64,000 nucleotides of DNA from Sugiyamaella lignohabitans (Eukaryota; Ascomycota; Dipodascomycetes; Dipodascales; Trichomonascaceae), in NCBI RefSeq assembly GCF_001640025.1, contig NC_031674.1:4774001-4838000 (forward strand), given 5' to 3'. The position numbers were made by a program, and so were the translations under genes. This document shows, piece after piece, positions 12,195-22,476 of the stretch. How positions within the stretch are numbered: position 1 is the stretch's first letter; the number at the start of each line of letters is the position of its first letter. Below the pieces are notes generated by a model. The model did not search any database and was not told where the DNA came from. It saw only the letters and a list, made by a program, of their open reading frames with translations.

Positions 12195-13526
12195 TTAGAG
12201 ATCTTCAGGGTTATTTGCAATTATGCCGTCCAGCCCGTGTATGGTCAAGACGTACCAGACACCGATACGTACCAGTTTAGATGATGAGGGCTTCGTAACA
12301 TGTTCAACCTCATCAACAGACTCTTCGTACGAAATACTCAGAAACAAAGGAATGTCCAATGATGTATCAATATTTCCATTCAAGGTGCTAATTTCGATCG
12401 GAACTGTCACCCAATTGGGACCCTTATCATGAATTCCACTCATAGTAGAGCTTGGGTTTGGTCTTTCTTTTTCCATAAATACTCGCCTCGTTACATTTGT
12501 TTGTCGAGAGATATGTGAGAATGGAACCGCTTGAATAAGCGATTCTTCATCCCACGAATCAGAGTTCGGTCCTATCTCTACCTGAGGAGCAATAAGTGTG
12601 ACAAGCGACTGGGAGGTTGAAATATTGAGTTGGATTTTGGATGGAAGAGAGTTCGTAATAGTCAACATGAACGTCTGACCCGATGTAATGCTTGATGTTA
12701 CCAACGGATTTTGAATTGAAGGCACATTTTTGGGCTTCTCAATAAAAAGAGAAGGGAGAAAATTGAAAGCCAACGACTTGTTTCTGAATTTAATTGACGA
12801 CGGTCTCGGATCAGGCTTCGTTAAAGATCGTCGACAGACTTTACATCTTTTCGAAGTTTTACCTCTCAATTCCACAAGCTTGGGGAGAACAATCTCATGC
12901 GCATCAGTGGAGCCAATTACTCTAATTATCGGTTCCGGAAATGGTTCAAAATGTTGTTTAGTGTTCGTATTCATTCTAAAAGTCGTCAAAGAGGACGTCA
13001 CGGGTTTGGGAAGACTAGAATTTACTGATCCTCTTATCTGCTCAAATCGTGAATAGCTCCCCTCATTTTCCTTATACAAGTTAAACACCTGGAGACCAAT
13101 CGCAACTTTTTTGTTAAGTTTCAACTTTGGGTCGTTTTTCCAAGAACAGTAGTTACAATTGAGTTTGTAAGTATCGCCTTCAGAGCTAGCAACAACAGAA
13201 GATCCACACTCTGGACATTGCAAACAATTGCGGAGACATTTATTGGAGCTTGCTCTGGCAGATGATTCAGTAACTTCATACAAACAACTTGGACAGAATC
13301 TGGATATTACCTCTTGAGTTACACATTGTTTACACTTAGTGCTTTTACAATGATCACAAAAGTACAGATATTCCAGTTTGTGAAGTGCCCATGGTTTCAT
13401 TAAAGTACTAGGAATATGTCCATATGGGGCATCACTCTCATCTGTATTATTTGGCGCAGGGTTCTCTTGTAGCACTTGACAAGCACAAAATATTCTGACT
13501 TTACTTCGCCATTCTGGTGGTGACAT
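12195..13526 (-). CDS. DCTN4: Dynactin subunit p62 (dynactin subunit 4)
   Basis: 443-residue zinc-binding pointed-end subunit of dynactin, the dynein activator (human DCTN4 about 460 residues; Neurospora ro-2). The N-terminus starts from the ATG at 13526 and carries a cysteine-rich region of about 130 residues: FCACQ, YFCDHCKSTKCKQC, RFCPSCL, LQCPECGSS and NCNYCSW, then a conserved KLNKKVAIGLQVFNLY block. Another CxxC (RCKVCRR) precedes RSLTKPDP and KFRNKSLAFNFLP, which I recognise from the family. The C-terminal half is a beta-rich region. It is divergent from VPS41, with only about 150 bp between the two ATGs, and converges on RTT10. Saccharomyces has no p62, so its presence suggests a fuller dynactin complex here. 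Confidence 0.88.
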   Translation of the reverse strand: MSPPEWRSKVRIFCACQVLQENPAPNNTDESDAPYGHIPSTLMKPWALHKLEYLYFCDHCKSTKCKQCVTQEVISRFCPSCLYEVTESSARASSNKCLRNCLQCPECGSSVVASSEGDTYKLNCNYCSWKNDPKLKLNKKVAIGLQVFNLYKENEGSYSRFEQIRGSVNSSLPKPVTSSLTTFRMNTNTKQHFEPFPEPIIRVIGSTDAHEIVLPKLVELRGKTSKRCKVCRRSLTKPDPRPSSIKFRNKSLAFNFLPSLFIEKPKNVPSIQNPLVTSSITSGQTFMLTITNSLPSKIQLNISTSQSLVTLIAPQVEIGPNSDSWDEESLIQAVPFSHISRQTNVTRRVFMEKERPNPSSTMSGIHDKGPNWVTVPIEISTLNGNIDTSLDIPLFLSISYEESVDEVEHVTKPSSSKLVRIGVWYVLTIHGLDGIIANNPEDL

Positions 13527-13679
13527 TTATTGAAGTATCGTGTATCAACAGGCTGGGGTGAAAGACATATGGGAGATAGGGGTAGCCGCTATGTCGGCAC
13601 GACTGATACAACTACCGATCCCCTATTTACTAATGTTGATGTATAATCCTGTTCTCCGTATGTCCAGAACAATGGCCAA

Positions 13680-16634
13680 ATGACAATGAGCGAAGGAATT
13701 GAGGATTTTGCTCATAATGGAGACGATTTGGCTCAACAGGGAAATAGAGAAATCCCCGACTTAATCGCTCCGGAAGGAGGATTCTCGGAAGAAACGACGC
13801 ATGGTGACGCGCCCCAAACTGGGCACAAGGAAGATCTAAATGAAGAGGGTGGAGCCAATGGTAATGAACAGAATAATCATGATGAAGAAGATAACGCAGA
13901 CGATGACGATGAATCTAGTGGAAATGGAGAATCCGAAGATGAGGATGAGAATGAAAGCTCAGCATCGGAAGGAGACTCTGAATCAGATGAAGATGAGGAA
14001 GAACCCAAGCTAAAGTACTCACGGCTATCGGATTTGAAGCCACCTGTGTTCTCAAATAATACGGTATCTACATTTTTGGCGAGCGAAACGGTTATAGTCT
14101 TTGCCACACATTCAGGGATAATTCACATGTTTAATCCTGATATGAGCTCTATCAGATCGTTTCGTGCACACCGAGCGTCTATATTGTCTTTATCTACTGA
14201 TGGCACATATCTAGCATCCGGGTCTCTTGATGGTACAGTTGTTATAGTATCTATTATGAATCAAAAAGATACATCCTATGCTGACTTCAAACGTCCAATT
14301 CACGCGGTCGCTTTGGATCCAAATTATAAGTCCACTCGAGCATATGTTTCGGCAGGAACGGCAGGAAGTGTTATTCATAGCGAAAAGAACTGGTTTGGAA
14401 GCAGATCAGATACTGTTCTATATACCTCGGAAGATCCAATAATATCCTTGAACTGGGTGAATAATCTAATTATATGGATGAATGAGGATGGAATTATATT
14501 ATATTCTACACACAGAAAGTCTATCTTAAGGCGTATAGACCGCCCTGCCAATGCCCCCCGTGCTGACCTATACAAACCACGAATCTGCTTTCCAGACTCG
14601 AATAGAATCTTCATAGCATGGGTGGATCATATATGGAATATCAAAATAACCACGGGTAGCGAAGCAAAGCCAAAGCCCACTATAGGAGCACCATCGTTTC
14701 TTTCATCTAGTGCGTCGGTTTTGTCACCCCATGCTGACGAAATTATAGAGGTTGAAAATGTACACAAACTACCTTGGCTCCTAAGCGGTATATTACCATT
14801 TAAAGACGCAGTAATGATATTGGTGTACGCTAAAGCAGATGGTCAAGAGGCGTCCGTTTCCTCTCGGAAGCGACCAACTCCCGATCCACCTGAGTTAAAA
14901 CTCATAGACTGGTTGACAGGAGAAGAAACTTATGCAGATGTTCTATCTATGCGAGGGTATGAGCGACTAGGCTTAGATGATTATCACCTGGGTCATTTTC
15001 ATGGAAATAGATCCATGCCTGATAAATATTTTATTGTCAGTGGTACAGACGCAATAGTTGCTGAAGAGCGGACGATGCTGGATAGATTGAACTGGCTTGA
15101 CGAAAAGCATATGTACAAGAAAAGTTGGGAGATGAGCGCCAGCTTAGTGGATCCGATAAGTCGAATTGCTATAGGAATCAAACATGTTGAATCATTAATC
15201 GACAAAGAAAAATGGGGCGAAGCAGCTGCATTTCTTAAAATAATTCTGTCACAGCCGTCAATTGACAAGTCAGTACTGAGGGAAGAGTGGGATAGATGGG
15301 GATGGATATTTGTGAACTCCAATCATATTAGCGAATTAGCTCAGGTTTTGCCTATTGACGATGAACTAGAGATCAAAGAGGACTTGTACGATAGCATCAT
15401 TAACTATTGTCTGGACAATGACAGAAAAACTCTTGTCAGTTTGATTTATAACTGGCCCCCTTCACTTTACGATTACAATTTGCTAAAGAATCAACTAGAG
15501 GATCTTATTAACGAATCTGAGACCTCAAGCTCGATAAACCAAATGCGAATGGCCTTAGCCGACCTTTACACAAGGACAAATGACCCATTGTCAGCCCTTC
15601 AGCACTTGCTAGCTCTACATCATGCCACGGTGATAGACCATATCTCAAAATATCATTTGCTACCACAGATCCACGCAATGATTCCCCAAGTCTTCATATA
15701 TAACCTCACGGATGAGGAGTTAGAGAATGCTCCGTTAGAAGTAATCCGCGACAAGACGAAACATACGATTAATCTGTTTGTGGAAGGAAGACATCAGCTT
15801 GAACCCAAGGTTATTATTCGTGCGTTGTCGGGTAATAATAAGCTGGATGTCATGCTATTTTTATATTTGGAAGAACTCACTATAAAGGACTCGTTTATTT
15901 CTAGAGAATTTGCCAACCTGCAAATTAAACTGTATGCTGAGTTTGATCGCAGGAAGCTGATGGGGTTTCTTAATCGCAACAGTCACTATAACCTGACAGA
16001 GGCGCTCAAAGTTTGCGATCAAAACAATTATACACCAGAACTGGTTTATCTGCTGGGAAAAGTGGGTCAACATCAAAGAGCATTAAGACTGATTATAGAA
16101 AAAATAGGAGATCCAGAGCAGGCACTCGAATTTGCCAAATCACAGAATGACCAGGATCTTTGGAATGATCTGATCCACCACAGTTTGAAGCATCCTTTAT
16201 TCATTAAAGTTCTGCTTGAGAAGGGAAATGGATCTATAGATCCTGTTCAGCTTATTCGTGACATACCACCAGGGACTAGCATACCTGGTTTGAAGGAGGC
16301 TCTACTTAACCTTTTTAGGGATAAAGAGATGTTACAATCCTTAAATATGGGGGCTCTGGATATCATCAAGGATGAAGGAAAGAGCTACTCGCAGCATCTG
16401 AGGTCGATACGATTAAAAGGGGACTCTGTTGACTTTAACACAGAACATCCAGACCTTGATTTATCTGTACCATATGTGCTAACGCCAAGTGGAGAAATCA
16501 AAAGTGAGGAGGAATTGATAGGTCGTAAGATCCCATACATAGGCGATAGTGATCAAGAAAGTGACCGTCCCAGGTGGTCTGTTGCATACAAAGTGCGTCG
16601 GTTAAAGCATATATTGGACTATCTGCACTTTTAG
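13680..16634 (+). CDS. VPS41: HOPS tethering subunit Vps41
   Basis: 984-residue HOPS subunit that tethers late endosomes and AP-3 vesicles to the vacuole and binds Ypt7. A strongly acidic, low-complexity N-terminal segment (about residues 1-115, many E/D/N/S) precedes a WD40-like beta-propeller (HSGIIHMFNPD, HRASILSLSTDGTYLASGSLDGTVVI). An alpha-solenoid with a CHCR repeat follows; the blocks WGWIFVNSNHISELAQVLP, IIEKIGDPEQALEFAK and NDLIHHSLKHPLFIKVLLE are typical of Vps41. Most homologs end in a RING-like zinc domain. Here the last 100 residues contain no cysteine and the frame stops cleanly, so that domain appears absent (see findings). The start ATG at 13680 is the first in frame; a second lies two codons on. 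Confidence 0.92.
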   Translation: MTMSEGIEDFAHNGDDLAQQGNREIPDLIAPEGGFSEETTHGDAPQTGHKEDLNEEGGANGNEQNNHDEEDNADDDDESSGNGESEDEDENESSASEGDSESDEDEEEPKLKYSRLSDLKPPVFSNNTVSTFLASETVIVFATHSGIIHMFNPDMSSIRSFRAHRASILSLSTDGTYLASGSLDGTVVIVSIMNQKDTSYADFKRPIHAVALDPNYKSTRAYVSAGTAGSVIHSEKNWFGSRSDTVLYTSEDPIISLNWVNNLIIWMNEDGIILYSTHRKSILRRIDRPANAPRADLYKPRICFPDSNRIFIAWVDHIWNIKITTGSEAKPKPTIGAPSFLSSSASVLSPHADEIIEVENVHKLPWLLSGILPFKDAVMILVYAKADGQEASVSSRKRPTPDPPELKLIDWLTGEETYADVLSMRGYERLGLDDYHLGHFHGNRSMPDKYFIVSGTDAIVAEERTMLDRLNWLDEKHMYKKSWEMSASLVDPISRIAIGIKHVESLIDKEKWGEAAAFLKIILSQPSIDKSVLREEWDRWGWIFVNSNHISELAQVLPIDDELEIKEDLYDSIINYCLDNDRKTLVSLIYNWPPSLYDYNLLKNQLEDLINESETSSSINQMRMALADLYTRTNDPLSALQHLLALHHATVIDHISKYHLLPQIHAMIPQVFIYNLTDEELENAPLEVIRDKTKHTINLFVEGRHQLEPKVIIRALSGNNKLDVMLFLYLEELTIKDSFISREFANLQIKLYAEFDRRKLMGFLNRNSHYNLTEALKVCDQNNYTPELVYLLGKVGQHQRALRLIIEKIGDPEQALEFAKSQNDQDLWNDLIHHSLKHPLFIKVLLEKGNGSIDPVQLIRDIPPGTSIPGLKEALLNLFRDKEMLQSLNMGALDIIKDEGKSYSQHLRSIRLKGDSVDFNTEHPDLDLSVPYVLTPSGEIKSEEELIGRKIPYIGDSDQESDRPRWSVAYKVRRLKHILDYLHF

Positions 16635-17831
16635 CTTAGAAATTATGAATGAATGAAACATGACTGTATTATTACCCCACAATTTCTTGGCCGTGGTCCG
16701 TGTAACTCAGTGGCCTCTATGTTTACACGAGATCTCACGGCGTAAGACTTACCCGCTGAAGGCCCGTTATATTATTTTCTATATGTAATATATTGTTAGC
16801 TAATGTGGGGAAATGACTCGGCTCGATTTCAATTTAGGTAGAAACGGTGTAGATGCTTTTTTGTCAGATCATGATGTTGGGTAGCCTGTAGGGCGTATTG
16901 CTGCTAATACCGGGCGGGCGCTCCGACAGTGTTACGTCACAAATGATCAAGCGGATGGTAGAGACGTAGCGCAAAGTACTGGCGCGGCAAAAAAATTCTA
17001 AATAGGTAACAATGCGATCGCTTCTGGCACCAAACCGGTCTAGTTAAATTTTAACTACTAGACTAAATGGTTTTTCCGGAAGGAGAATAAAACTCATCCT
17101 GGGAACTCACTACGGATAGCAATGTCTAATTGAATGCCCAATGAAAATATTGGGCCGCTAAATTCTATAACCCTCTTATGGCTACCACGGATGTTAGCTC
17201 CAGGGGCAGGTTTCAGATTATTCGTTTCACAGGTCCGGTTTCGCAGGCCCACGCCGAACCGGAATCAAAGTCTGCAGGTTCTCTATGCAAATGCGGCAGG
17301 CCCTCCGCCCCCACCAGCAGCACCATAATTTGCATATTGGCTATGTATCTATCTATCTATATACCTTATGAGCAAACATATATTATGAACAGGCAGGCCC
17401 CTGGACTTTACCCCCAGTTTCCTACTTTATTGACCATCTTCCGTCGTTAACCGCAAATCTGCTGGGAAACGGAAAAAAATAAAAAAAACCAAGCCACTAT
17501 TCCTAAACGGAGAGAGCCCCTCATACGACTTTTTCTAAGGACCCGTTAAAAGCCCTTCTGGGTCACCCCCACTAATGCCCCCTCAAATCTTCCCCTCAGT
17601 CTTACTTCCTACAGCAGTATTTTTTATATGTACTTCAGCGCGGCCGTCATCCTATTTCGGAATTGGGACCGTAGTTTCGGTGAGATATGCCGTTAACTGA
17701 TATCTCTCAAGATGCTCTTCCCTCCCCTACATTGACGATCTTGTCGTAAAATGGTAGTAGAAATCATCCACATAAAAAGCAAATGACTTAAGCCACTGTA
17801 AGAAGTACCATCGGTAGAGTGATAGCTGCGA

Positions 17832-17863
17832 TGTGCAGCGCTTGGCTGCACAGTCGCTGCACA
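17832..17863. repeat. Inverted repeat / alternative hairpin, TGTGCAGCG ... CGCTGCACA
   Basis: A perfect 9-bp inverted repeat (17832-17840 and 17855-17863) with a further GCTGCACA copy at 17845-17852 inside the loop. The left arm can therefore pair with either of two right arms, forming a 7-bp stem with a 5-nt loop or a 9-bp stem with a 14-nt loop. It could equally be a cluster of palindromic factor sites. Confidence 0.55.
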
Positions 17864-18760
17864 TATTTTACACCCACGAGTTCTTGAGAGTTTTGTTACA
17901 TTATAAACTTTGGATTACCACTGGCATTGACCCGTTGAAAGCTATCTAATTAAAGTATTACATTACACACATAAGTAAGGTATAAAGTCATAATACATAT
18001 TTGCAGCTAAAAGAGATAGTAGAGTAAAAATTATGATTTTGATGAGAACGTGTTAAGGACTTATTCGAGTATTAAGAGATCTCTGAAAATAGCGGAGTGC
18101 GACGAGGTGGCTCACTCTCCATCAGAAGCTCCATTACTCTGCATTGAACAACACGATACTACTTTAATCTAAAAAGCAAAACTCAACAATCTAAGACAAA
18201 ACCTTGATCGACATCAATTTCCAGAAATATGGGTTCAAACTAGGAAACTGCACCCTCGAATACGCACTGATGGTTTTTCAACAGAGTGGTCATTTAAACA
18301 GACAGCCATAACTGTTATATAATAATTTTAATCTCACATCCATGGAAGACTCGATGATTGAGAATATAAATTTAATTATCATCTGAAATCAACATAATTT
18401 AGTTGAAGTATTTACAATACAGCTGTTTGAGCGCTTTCGGAGCAATCGCCAAAGGTTTACACGCCTATCCCCACAATGATTGACACTGTACATGAACATC
18501 ATGTACCCAGTGTTTCCAGAGCTCCGAAACTAGAACACCCTCTCAGCCACTTAGCGACAGCTTAAACTCTGTTTCTTTTAGCGCAGAACAGACTGTAGCC
18601 AATCCTACCACCATATATTTGTATCTAGCATAATACATTTCTTTTTTGCAAAGCATAGAGGTGATATTCACTCGTCGAATAAGTTTGCATTTGAAGTCCA
18701 TCTTCAACCCCTCTTTGACAGAGCAACTGGAAAAGATCAACCTAAGTTGAGTTCATCAGG

Positions 18761-18766
18761 CTTATC
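18761..18766 (-). promoter_or_regulatory. GATAAG site upstream of GAP1
   Basis: CTTATC on the plus strand, i.e. GATAAG on the minus strand, about 95 bp before the GAP1 ATG. GATA factors (Gln3/Gat1) activate GAP1 through GATAAG under poor nitrogen in yeast. GATA cores are not enriched across the full upstream region, so the assignment rests on position and gene identity only. Confidence 0.35.
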
Positions 18767-18861
18767 CTCATTTGCAGTTGAGTGGGCTATTTAAAGTTGA
18801 TCTGATCCACATTTTTATAAGAGTTTTCTTACTCTTAATAATAAAATAAATCTCACACAAA

Positions 18862-20746
18862 ATGTCTGGTGAAGACGATTTAAAAAACCACTTCTCAAAT
18901 GAGGACTTTGGTAAGCATGTCTCTGGAGCTGGCTCGGTAGAAAGAGTTGAGCTATCACGATGGCAGCGAATCAAGGACTCGTTTAAGGAGGCAGATTTGT
19001 CAGGAATCGATACTACTAATATGACCGACGTTGAGAAGGCTGCCATTGCTACTGCCAATTCTCCTTTACAACGTAGCTTAAAGGGCCGTCACCTGCAAAT
19101 GATTGCTATCGGTGGTTCCATTGGTACTGGTCTGTTTGTTGGTAGTGGTAAAGTTTTAGCAGTCGGAGGACCAGCGTAAGTGTTTTTTTTTTTTTTGATT
19201 TTTTTTTGGTGTGGCTCACTTTTGATATGGTTTGATCTAACATAGGTAGTGCTCTTCTCATTGGTTTCAGTATTATTGGATCCATGTTATACACGACAGT
19301 CATGGCTCTGGGTGAGCTTGCAGTCGTTTACCCAGTCGCTGGTGCTTTTGCAACATATTCAAGTCGATTTATCGATCCCGCTTGGGGTTTCGCTATGGGA
19401 TGGAACTATGGTCTTCAGTGGTGCGTTGTTTTACCGGTAGAGCTTGTAGCAGCCTCTATTACAATTAATTATTGGCATCCAGGAGTTTCACCCGCCCTTT
19501 TCGTCGCTATCTTCTATGTTGTTATTTTCGCAATCAATCTGTTTGGAGTTAGAGGATATGGTGAAGCTGAATTTTGCTTCTCGCTAATTAAAGTCCTTGC
19601 TGTCATTGGATTTATCATACTCGGAATTATCCTCAATGTTGGTGGAGGACCTCATGGAGGTTATATTGGCGGAAAGTACTGGCATGGTAAGTAATGACCT
19701 CTCAGACTCACTTTGAAGTGGGTTCTATAACAATATCTGAATGTCACTAACCAAACATAGACCCTGGCGCTTTCGCAAACGGATTCAAGGGTGTCGCAAG
19801 TTGTTTCGTTACAGCAGCCTTTTCTTTCACTGGTACTGAATTGGTCGGATTGGCTGCCGCCGAAACGGCTAATCCACGTAAAACTCTCCCCTCTGCTACT
19901 AAACAAGTCTTTTGGAGAATCACTTTGTTCTATTTGGTTTCTTTGACTCTAGTTGGTCTGTTAGTTCCATACTCAGAACCAAGGCTCCTGAGAGGAAACT
20001 CATCTGCAGACGCCACTGCTTCTCCCTTCGTTATCGCAATTGCCAATGCTGGAATTCGTGGTCTTCCAAGCGTCATTAATGTTGTAATTATGATCGCAGT
20101 CTTATCAGTTGGTAACTCTGCTGTCTTTGGCTGCAGTCGTACTCTGGCTGCCTTGGCTGCTCAAGGACTCGCACCCAAATTTTTGGCCTACATTGATCGC
20201 AAGGGTAGACCCCTTGGTGGCATTGCATTGAGCGCTATTGTCGGATTGCTGTGTTTCACTGTTGTAAGCAAGCACGAGACCGAAGTTTTCAGTTGGTTGA
20301 TGGCATTGACCGGTTTGTCGTCCATCTTCACCTGGGGATCTATCTGCCTTTGTCACATTCGTTTCCGCAGAGCTATGAAATTACAGGGTCGAACTCTGGA
20401 TGAAATCCCCTTCAAGTCGTCTTGTGGTGTTATTGGCTCTTGGTACGGATTCACTATTAACGTATTGGTATTGATTGCCCAGTTTTATACCGCTTTGTTC
20501 CCCATTGGTGGTGAGCCAAATCCCTCTGACTTCTTCCAAGCATATTTGGCTGCCCCAGTGTGCCTTGTATTCTACATTGCATATAAGGCCATTAAGAGAC
20601 CCGCTTTCGTCCACTGCAGAGATGCTGATCTTGATAGTGGAAGGAGGGAAATTGACATGGATCTTCTTAGACAAGAAGTCCACGAAGAAGAAACCGCCCT
20701 TGCTTCAAGAGGATTCTTTTATAGAGTTTATAAGTTCTGGTGTTAA
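18862..20746 (+). CDS. GAP1: General amino-acid permease, Gap1 type (3 exons)
   Basis: 578-residue plasma-membrane amino-acid/H+ symporter of the YAT/APC family. Exons are 18862-19175, 19250-19686 and 19761-20746. Introns are 19176-19249 and 19687-19760, both 74 nt with GTAAGT donors and CTAAC branches. In intron 1 the first AG after the branch (19244-19245) would put a TAG stop at the junction, so the second AG (19248-19249) is required. Joined, it reads [50 protein letters not shown] and [10 protein letters not shown], followed by 12 predicted membrane segments in total. The C-terminal tail ([20 protein letters not shown] ending in YKFWC) is the Gap1-type tail that carries regulatory and palmitoylation signals in yeast. 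N-terminal lysines that could be ubiquitination targets are present. Confidence 0.93.
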
Positions 20747-20875
20747 AAGTCAATGTTTATGTATTTGTATGAAATTATGAAGTTCACTGTAGATCACACA
20801 ACTCTCTTATCATAGAGCCGTACGGAACCTGCATGAAATAGGCATCTCAGGAGGTGTACCAGGCTTAACGTAAAC

Positions 20876-22366
20876 ATGACATCTAACAGCGATTGCAAGC
20901 TGTGTGAAATAAAAAAACCATTGGATAAGACCCAATGGATTAGATGTGAAAAATGTAAGGAATGGTACCATTACGACTGTGTAGGTAAAACGGCCAGTGA
21001 AATTGCTGATATTAGTGTTTTCATTTGCGACGACTGTAGTCCTGAATTTGGCTTTTCCATCTTAAAAAGAGTGTCATCCAGGAAAAAAGCGCCGATTGAT
21101 TACCAGGCATTAGACAATGGTGATACCATTGGATTTCTAAAGTTACATCCCTATTGTTTCTATTTCAAAGGTTCACGTGCGAATTTTAACAGCAATCATA
21201 TCAAAGAGTACACAGGGCCTGGCTTATCGAAACTGTGGGGTGATTTGAGACCGGAAGATATTCCTGAGCCCGCCATTATTCGCAGAAAAGAATATGACTC
21301 CCTTGATATGTCAGTTCCATCAGAATTGACGGTAGCTGAAGTTACGGAACTGTTGGGTGAGGACACTCCACTGGAAGTTATGGATGTTGCAACACAAGGA
21401 AACAGCACAGGCTGGACTTTAGGTAAATGGAGAGATTATTATTATTTAGAGGAAAGCGAACGAGACAGAATACGAAACGTCATTAGCCTAGAGTTTTCGT
21501 ACACTCCGCTAGCAGAAAAGGTTAAACGGCCTGCAATTGTTAGAGAGTATGATTTGGTGCAACAAGTGTGGCCATCAGATCCCTCCGCAGAATCCGATTA
21601 TCCAAAAGTGTCATTATATTGCCTGATGTCTGTTGCGAATTCCTTCACCGATTTTCATGTTGATTTTGGAGGTTCATCAGTTTTTTATCATGTGTGCCAA
21701 GGAGCGAAGACTTTCTTATTCGTACCTCCCACTCCACAAAATCTACAGAAGTACGAGAAATGGTGTTTATCATCAGACCAAAATTCGACTTTTTTCGGGG
21801 GCCTTGTTAAGGAATGCTATGAGGTTCGACTGAAAAAAGGCGACTCATTGTTAATCCCCTCAGGGTGGATACATGCCGTCTATACGCCTGAAGACTCTCT
21901 GGTTATTGGGGGAAACTTTCTTAGTAAGGATAGCATACCAATGGAGCTCAAGCTAGCCGAAATAGAACGAACAACTCGCGTGCCACGAAAATTTCGGTTT
22001 CCCTATTTTAACAGGGTGCTTTGGTACATTGTAATATACTATTCGAAGCCTGAGAACAATAAGACCCTCAAAATTCGCCTACAGATTGGTTTACAGTATT
22101 TGGCATCTTATATATGGAAAACCACCAATAGCCCAGATACAAAAGAATACAAGGCATTAATACAAGCATTGCCAGTTGAATACAAGAAGAACTATAAAAC
22201 ACTTGCAGAGTCGTTTTTAAATGATCTGGCGACAAATGTTATAAGCAGCAAACGGAAACAGGACTTGCCTGTTGATTCTGCCGATTCAAAAAAGATCAAA
22301 ACGGAGACATCTTCTCCCACAGGTATTAGCAACAGCTGCGAAAACACTTTTAAAGAGGATGTCTAG
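20876..22366 (+). CDS. JHD1: PHD-finger and JmjC histone H3K36 demethylase, Jhd1/KDM2 type
   Basis: 496 residues, almost the length of yeast Jhd1 (492). The N-terminal PHD finger (about residues 7-54) follows the C4HC3 pattern: CKLC, RCEKC, WYHYDC, FICDDC. The JmjC domain covers about residues 190-360. It contains iron ligands H261 and D263 in FHVDFGGSS and H333 in SGWIHAVYTP, with a lysine-bearing YHVCQGAKTFLFVPPT strand for 2-oxoglutarate, so the active site looks intact. The C-terminal tail is basic (SKRKQD, DSKKIK) and resembles a nuclear localisation signal. The expected reaction is Fe(II)/2-oxoglutarate-dependent removal of methyl groups from H3K36. It lies 129 bp downstream of GAP1 on the same strand and converges with COP1. 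Confidence 0.92.
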   Translation: MTSNSDCKLCEIKKPLDKTQWIRCEKCKEWYHYDCVGKTASEIADISVFICDDCSPEFGFSILKRVSSRKKAPIDYQALDNGDTIGFLKLHPYCFYFKGSRANFNSNHIKEYTGPGLSKLWGDLRPEDIPEPAIIRRKEYDSLDMSVPSELTVAEVTELLGEDTPLEVMDVATQGNSTGWTLGKWRDYYYLEESERDRIRNVISLEFSYTPLAEKVKRPAIVREYDLVQQVWPSDPSAESDYPKVSLYCLMSVANSFTDFHVDFGGSSVFYHVCQGAKTFLFVPPTPQNLQKYEKWCLSSDQNSTFFGGLVKECYEVRLKKGDSLLIPSGWIHAVYTPEDSLVIGGNFLSKDSIPMELKLAEIERTTRVPRKFRFPYFNRVLWYIVIYYSKPENNKTLKIRLQIGLQYLASYIWKTTNSPDTKEYKALIQALPVEYKKNYKTLAESFLNDLATNVISSKRKQDLPVDSADSKKIKTETSSPTGISNSCENTFKEDV

Positions 22367-22476
22367 AAACGTGATGATATCACTTGATTTTCTTATAGAC
22401 TCGATAGTGTTTTCCTAAGGGTAATTACAAGAATAAGCATGTATAATCTATTTATTATATTTTCATTTCATATATA

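Larger units (their letters stand above)
16635..18861. other. Large gene-free region upstream of GAP1
   Basis: 2.2 kb without a supportable coding frame, much longer than the other promoters here. Contents: a CRE-like TTACGTCA at 16932-16939, an AACCGGTCTAG element at 17033-17043, a TATC tetranucleotide run near 17346, a strong inverted repeat at 17832-17863, scattered GATA cores at roughly chance density, a GATAAG on the minus strand at 18761-18766, and a TATAAG near 18815. The most likely role is an extended regulatory region for the amino-acid permease, possibly with a non-coding transcript. Short open frames inside show no recognisable similarity. Confidence 0.5.

Noticed and set aside
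17134..17450. Two overlapping short plus-strand frames in the GAP1 upstream region
   Set aside because: Low-complexity ends, mutual overlap in different frames, no recognisable domain.
16635..18861. GATA-site enrichment upstream of GAP1
   Set aside because: The number of GATA cores is near the chance expectation for 2.2 kb; only the proximal GATAAG was kept.
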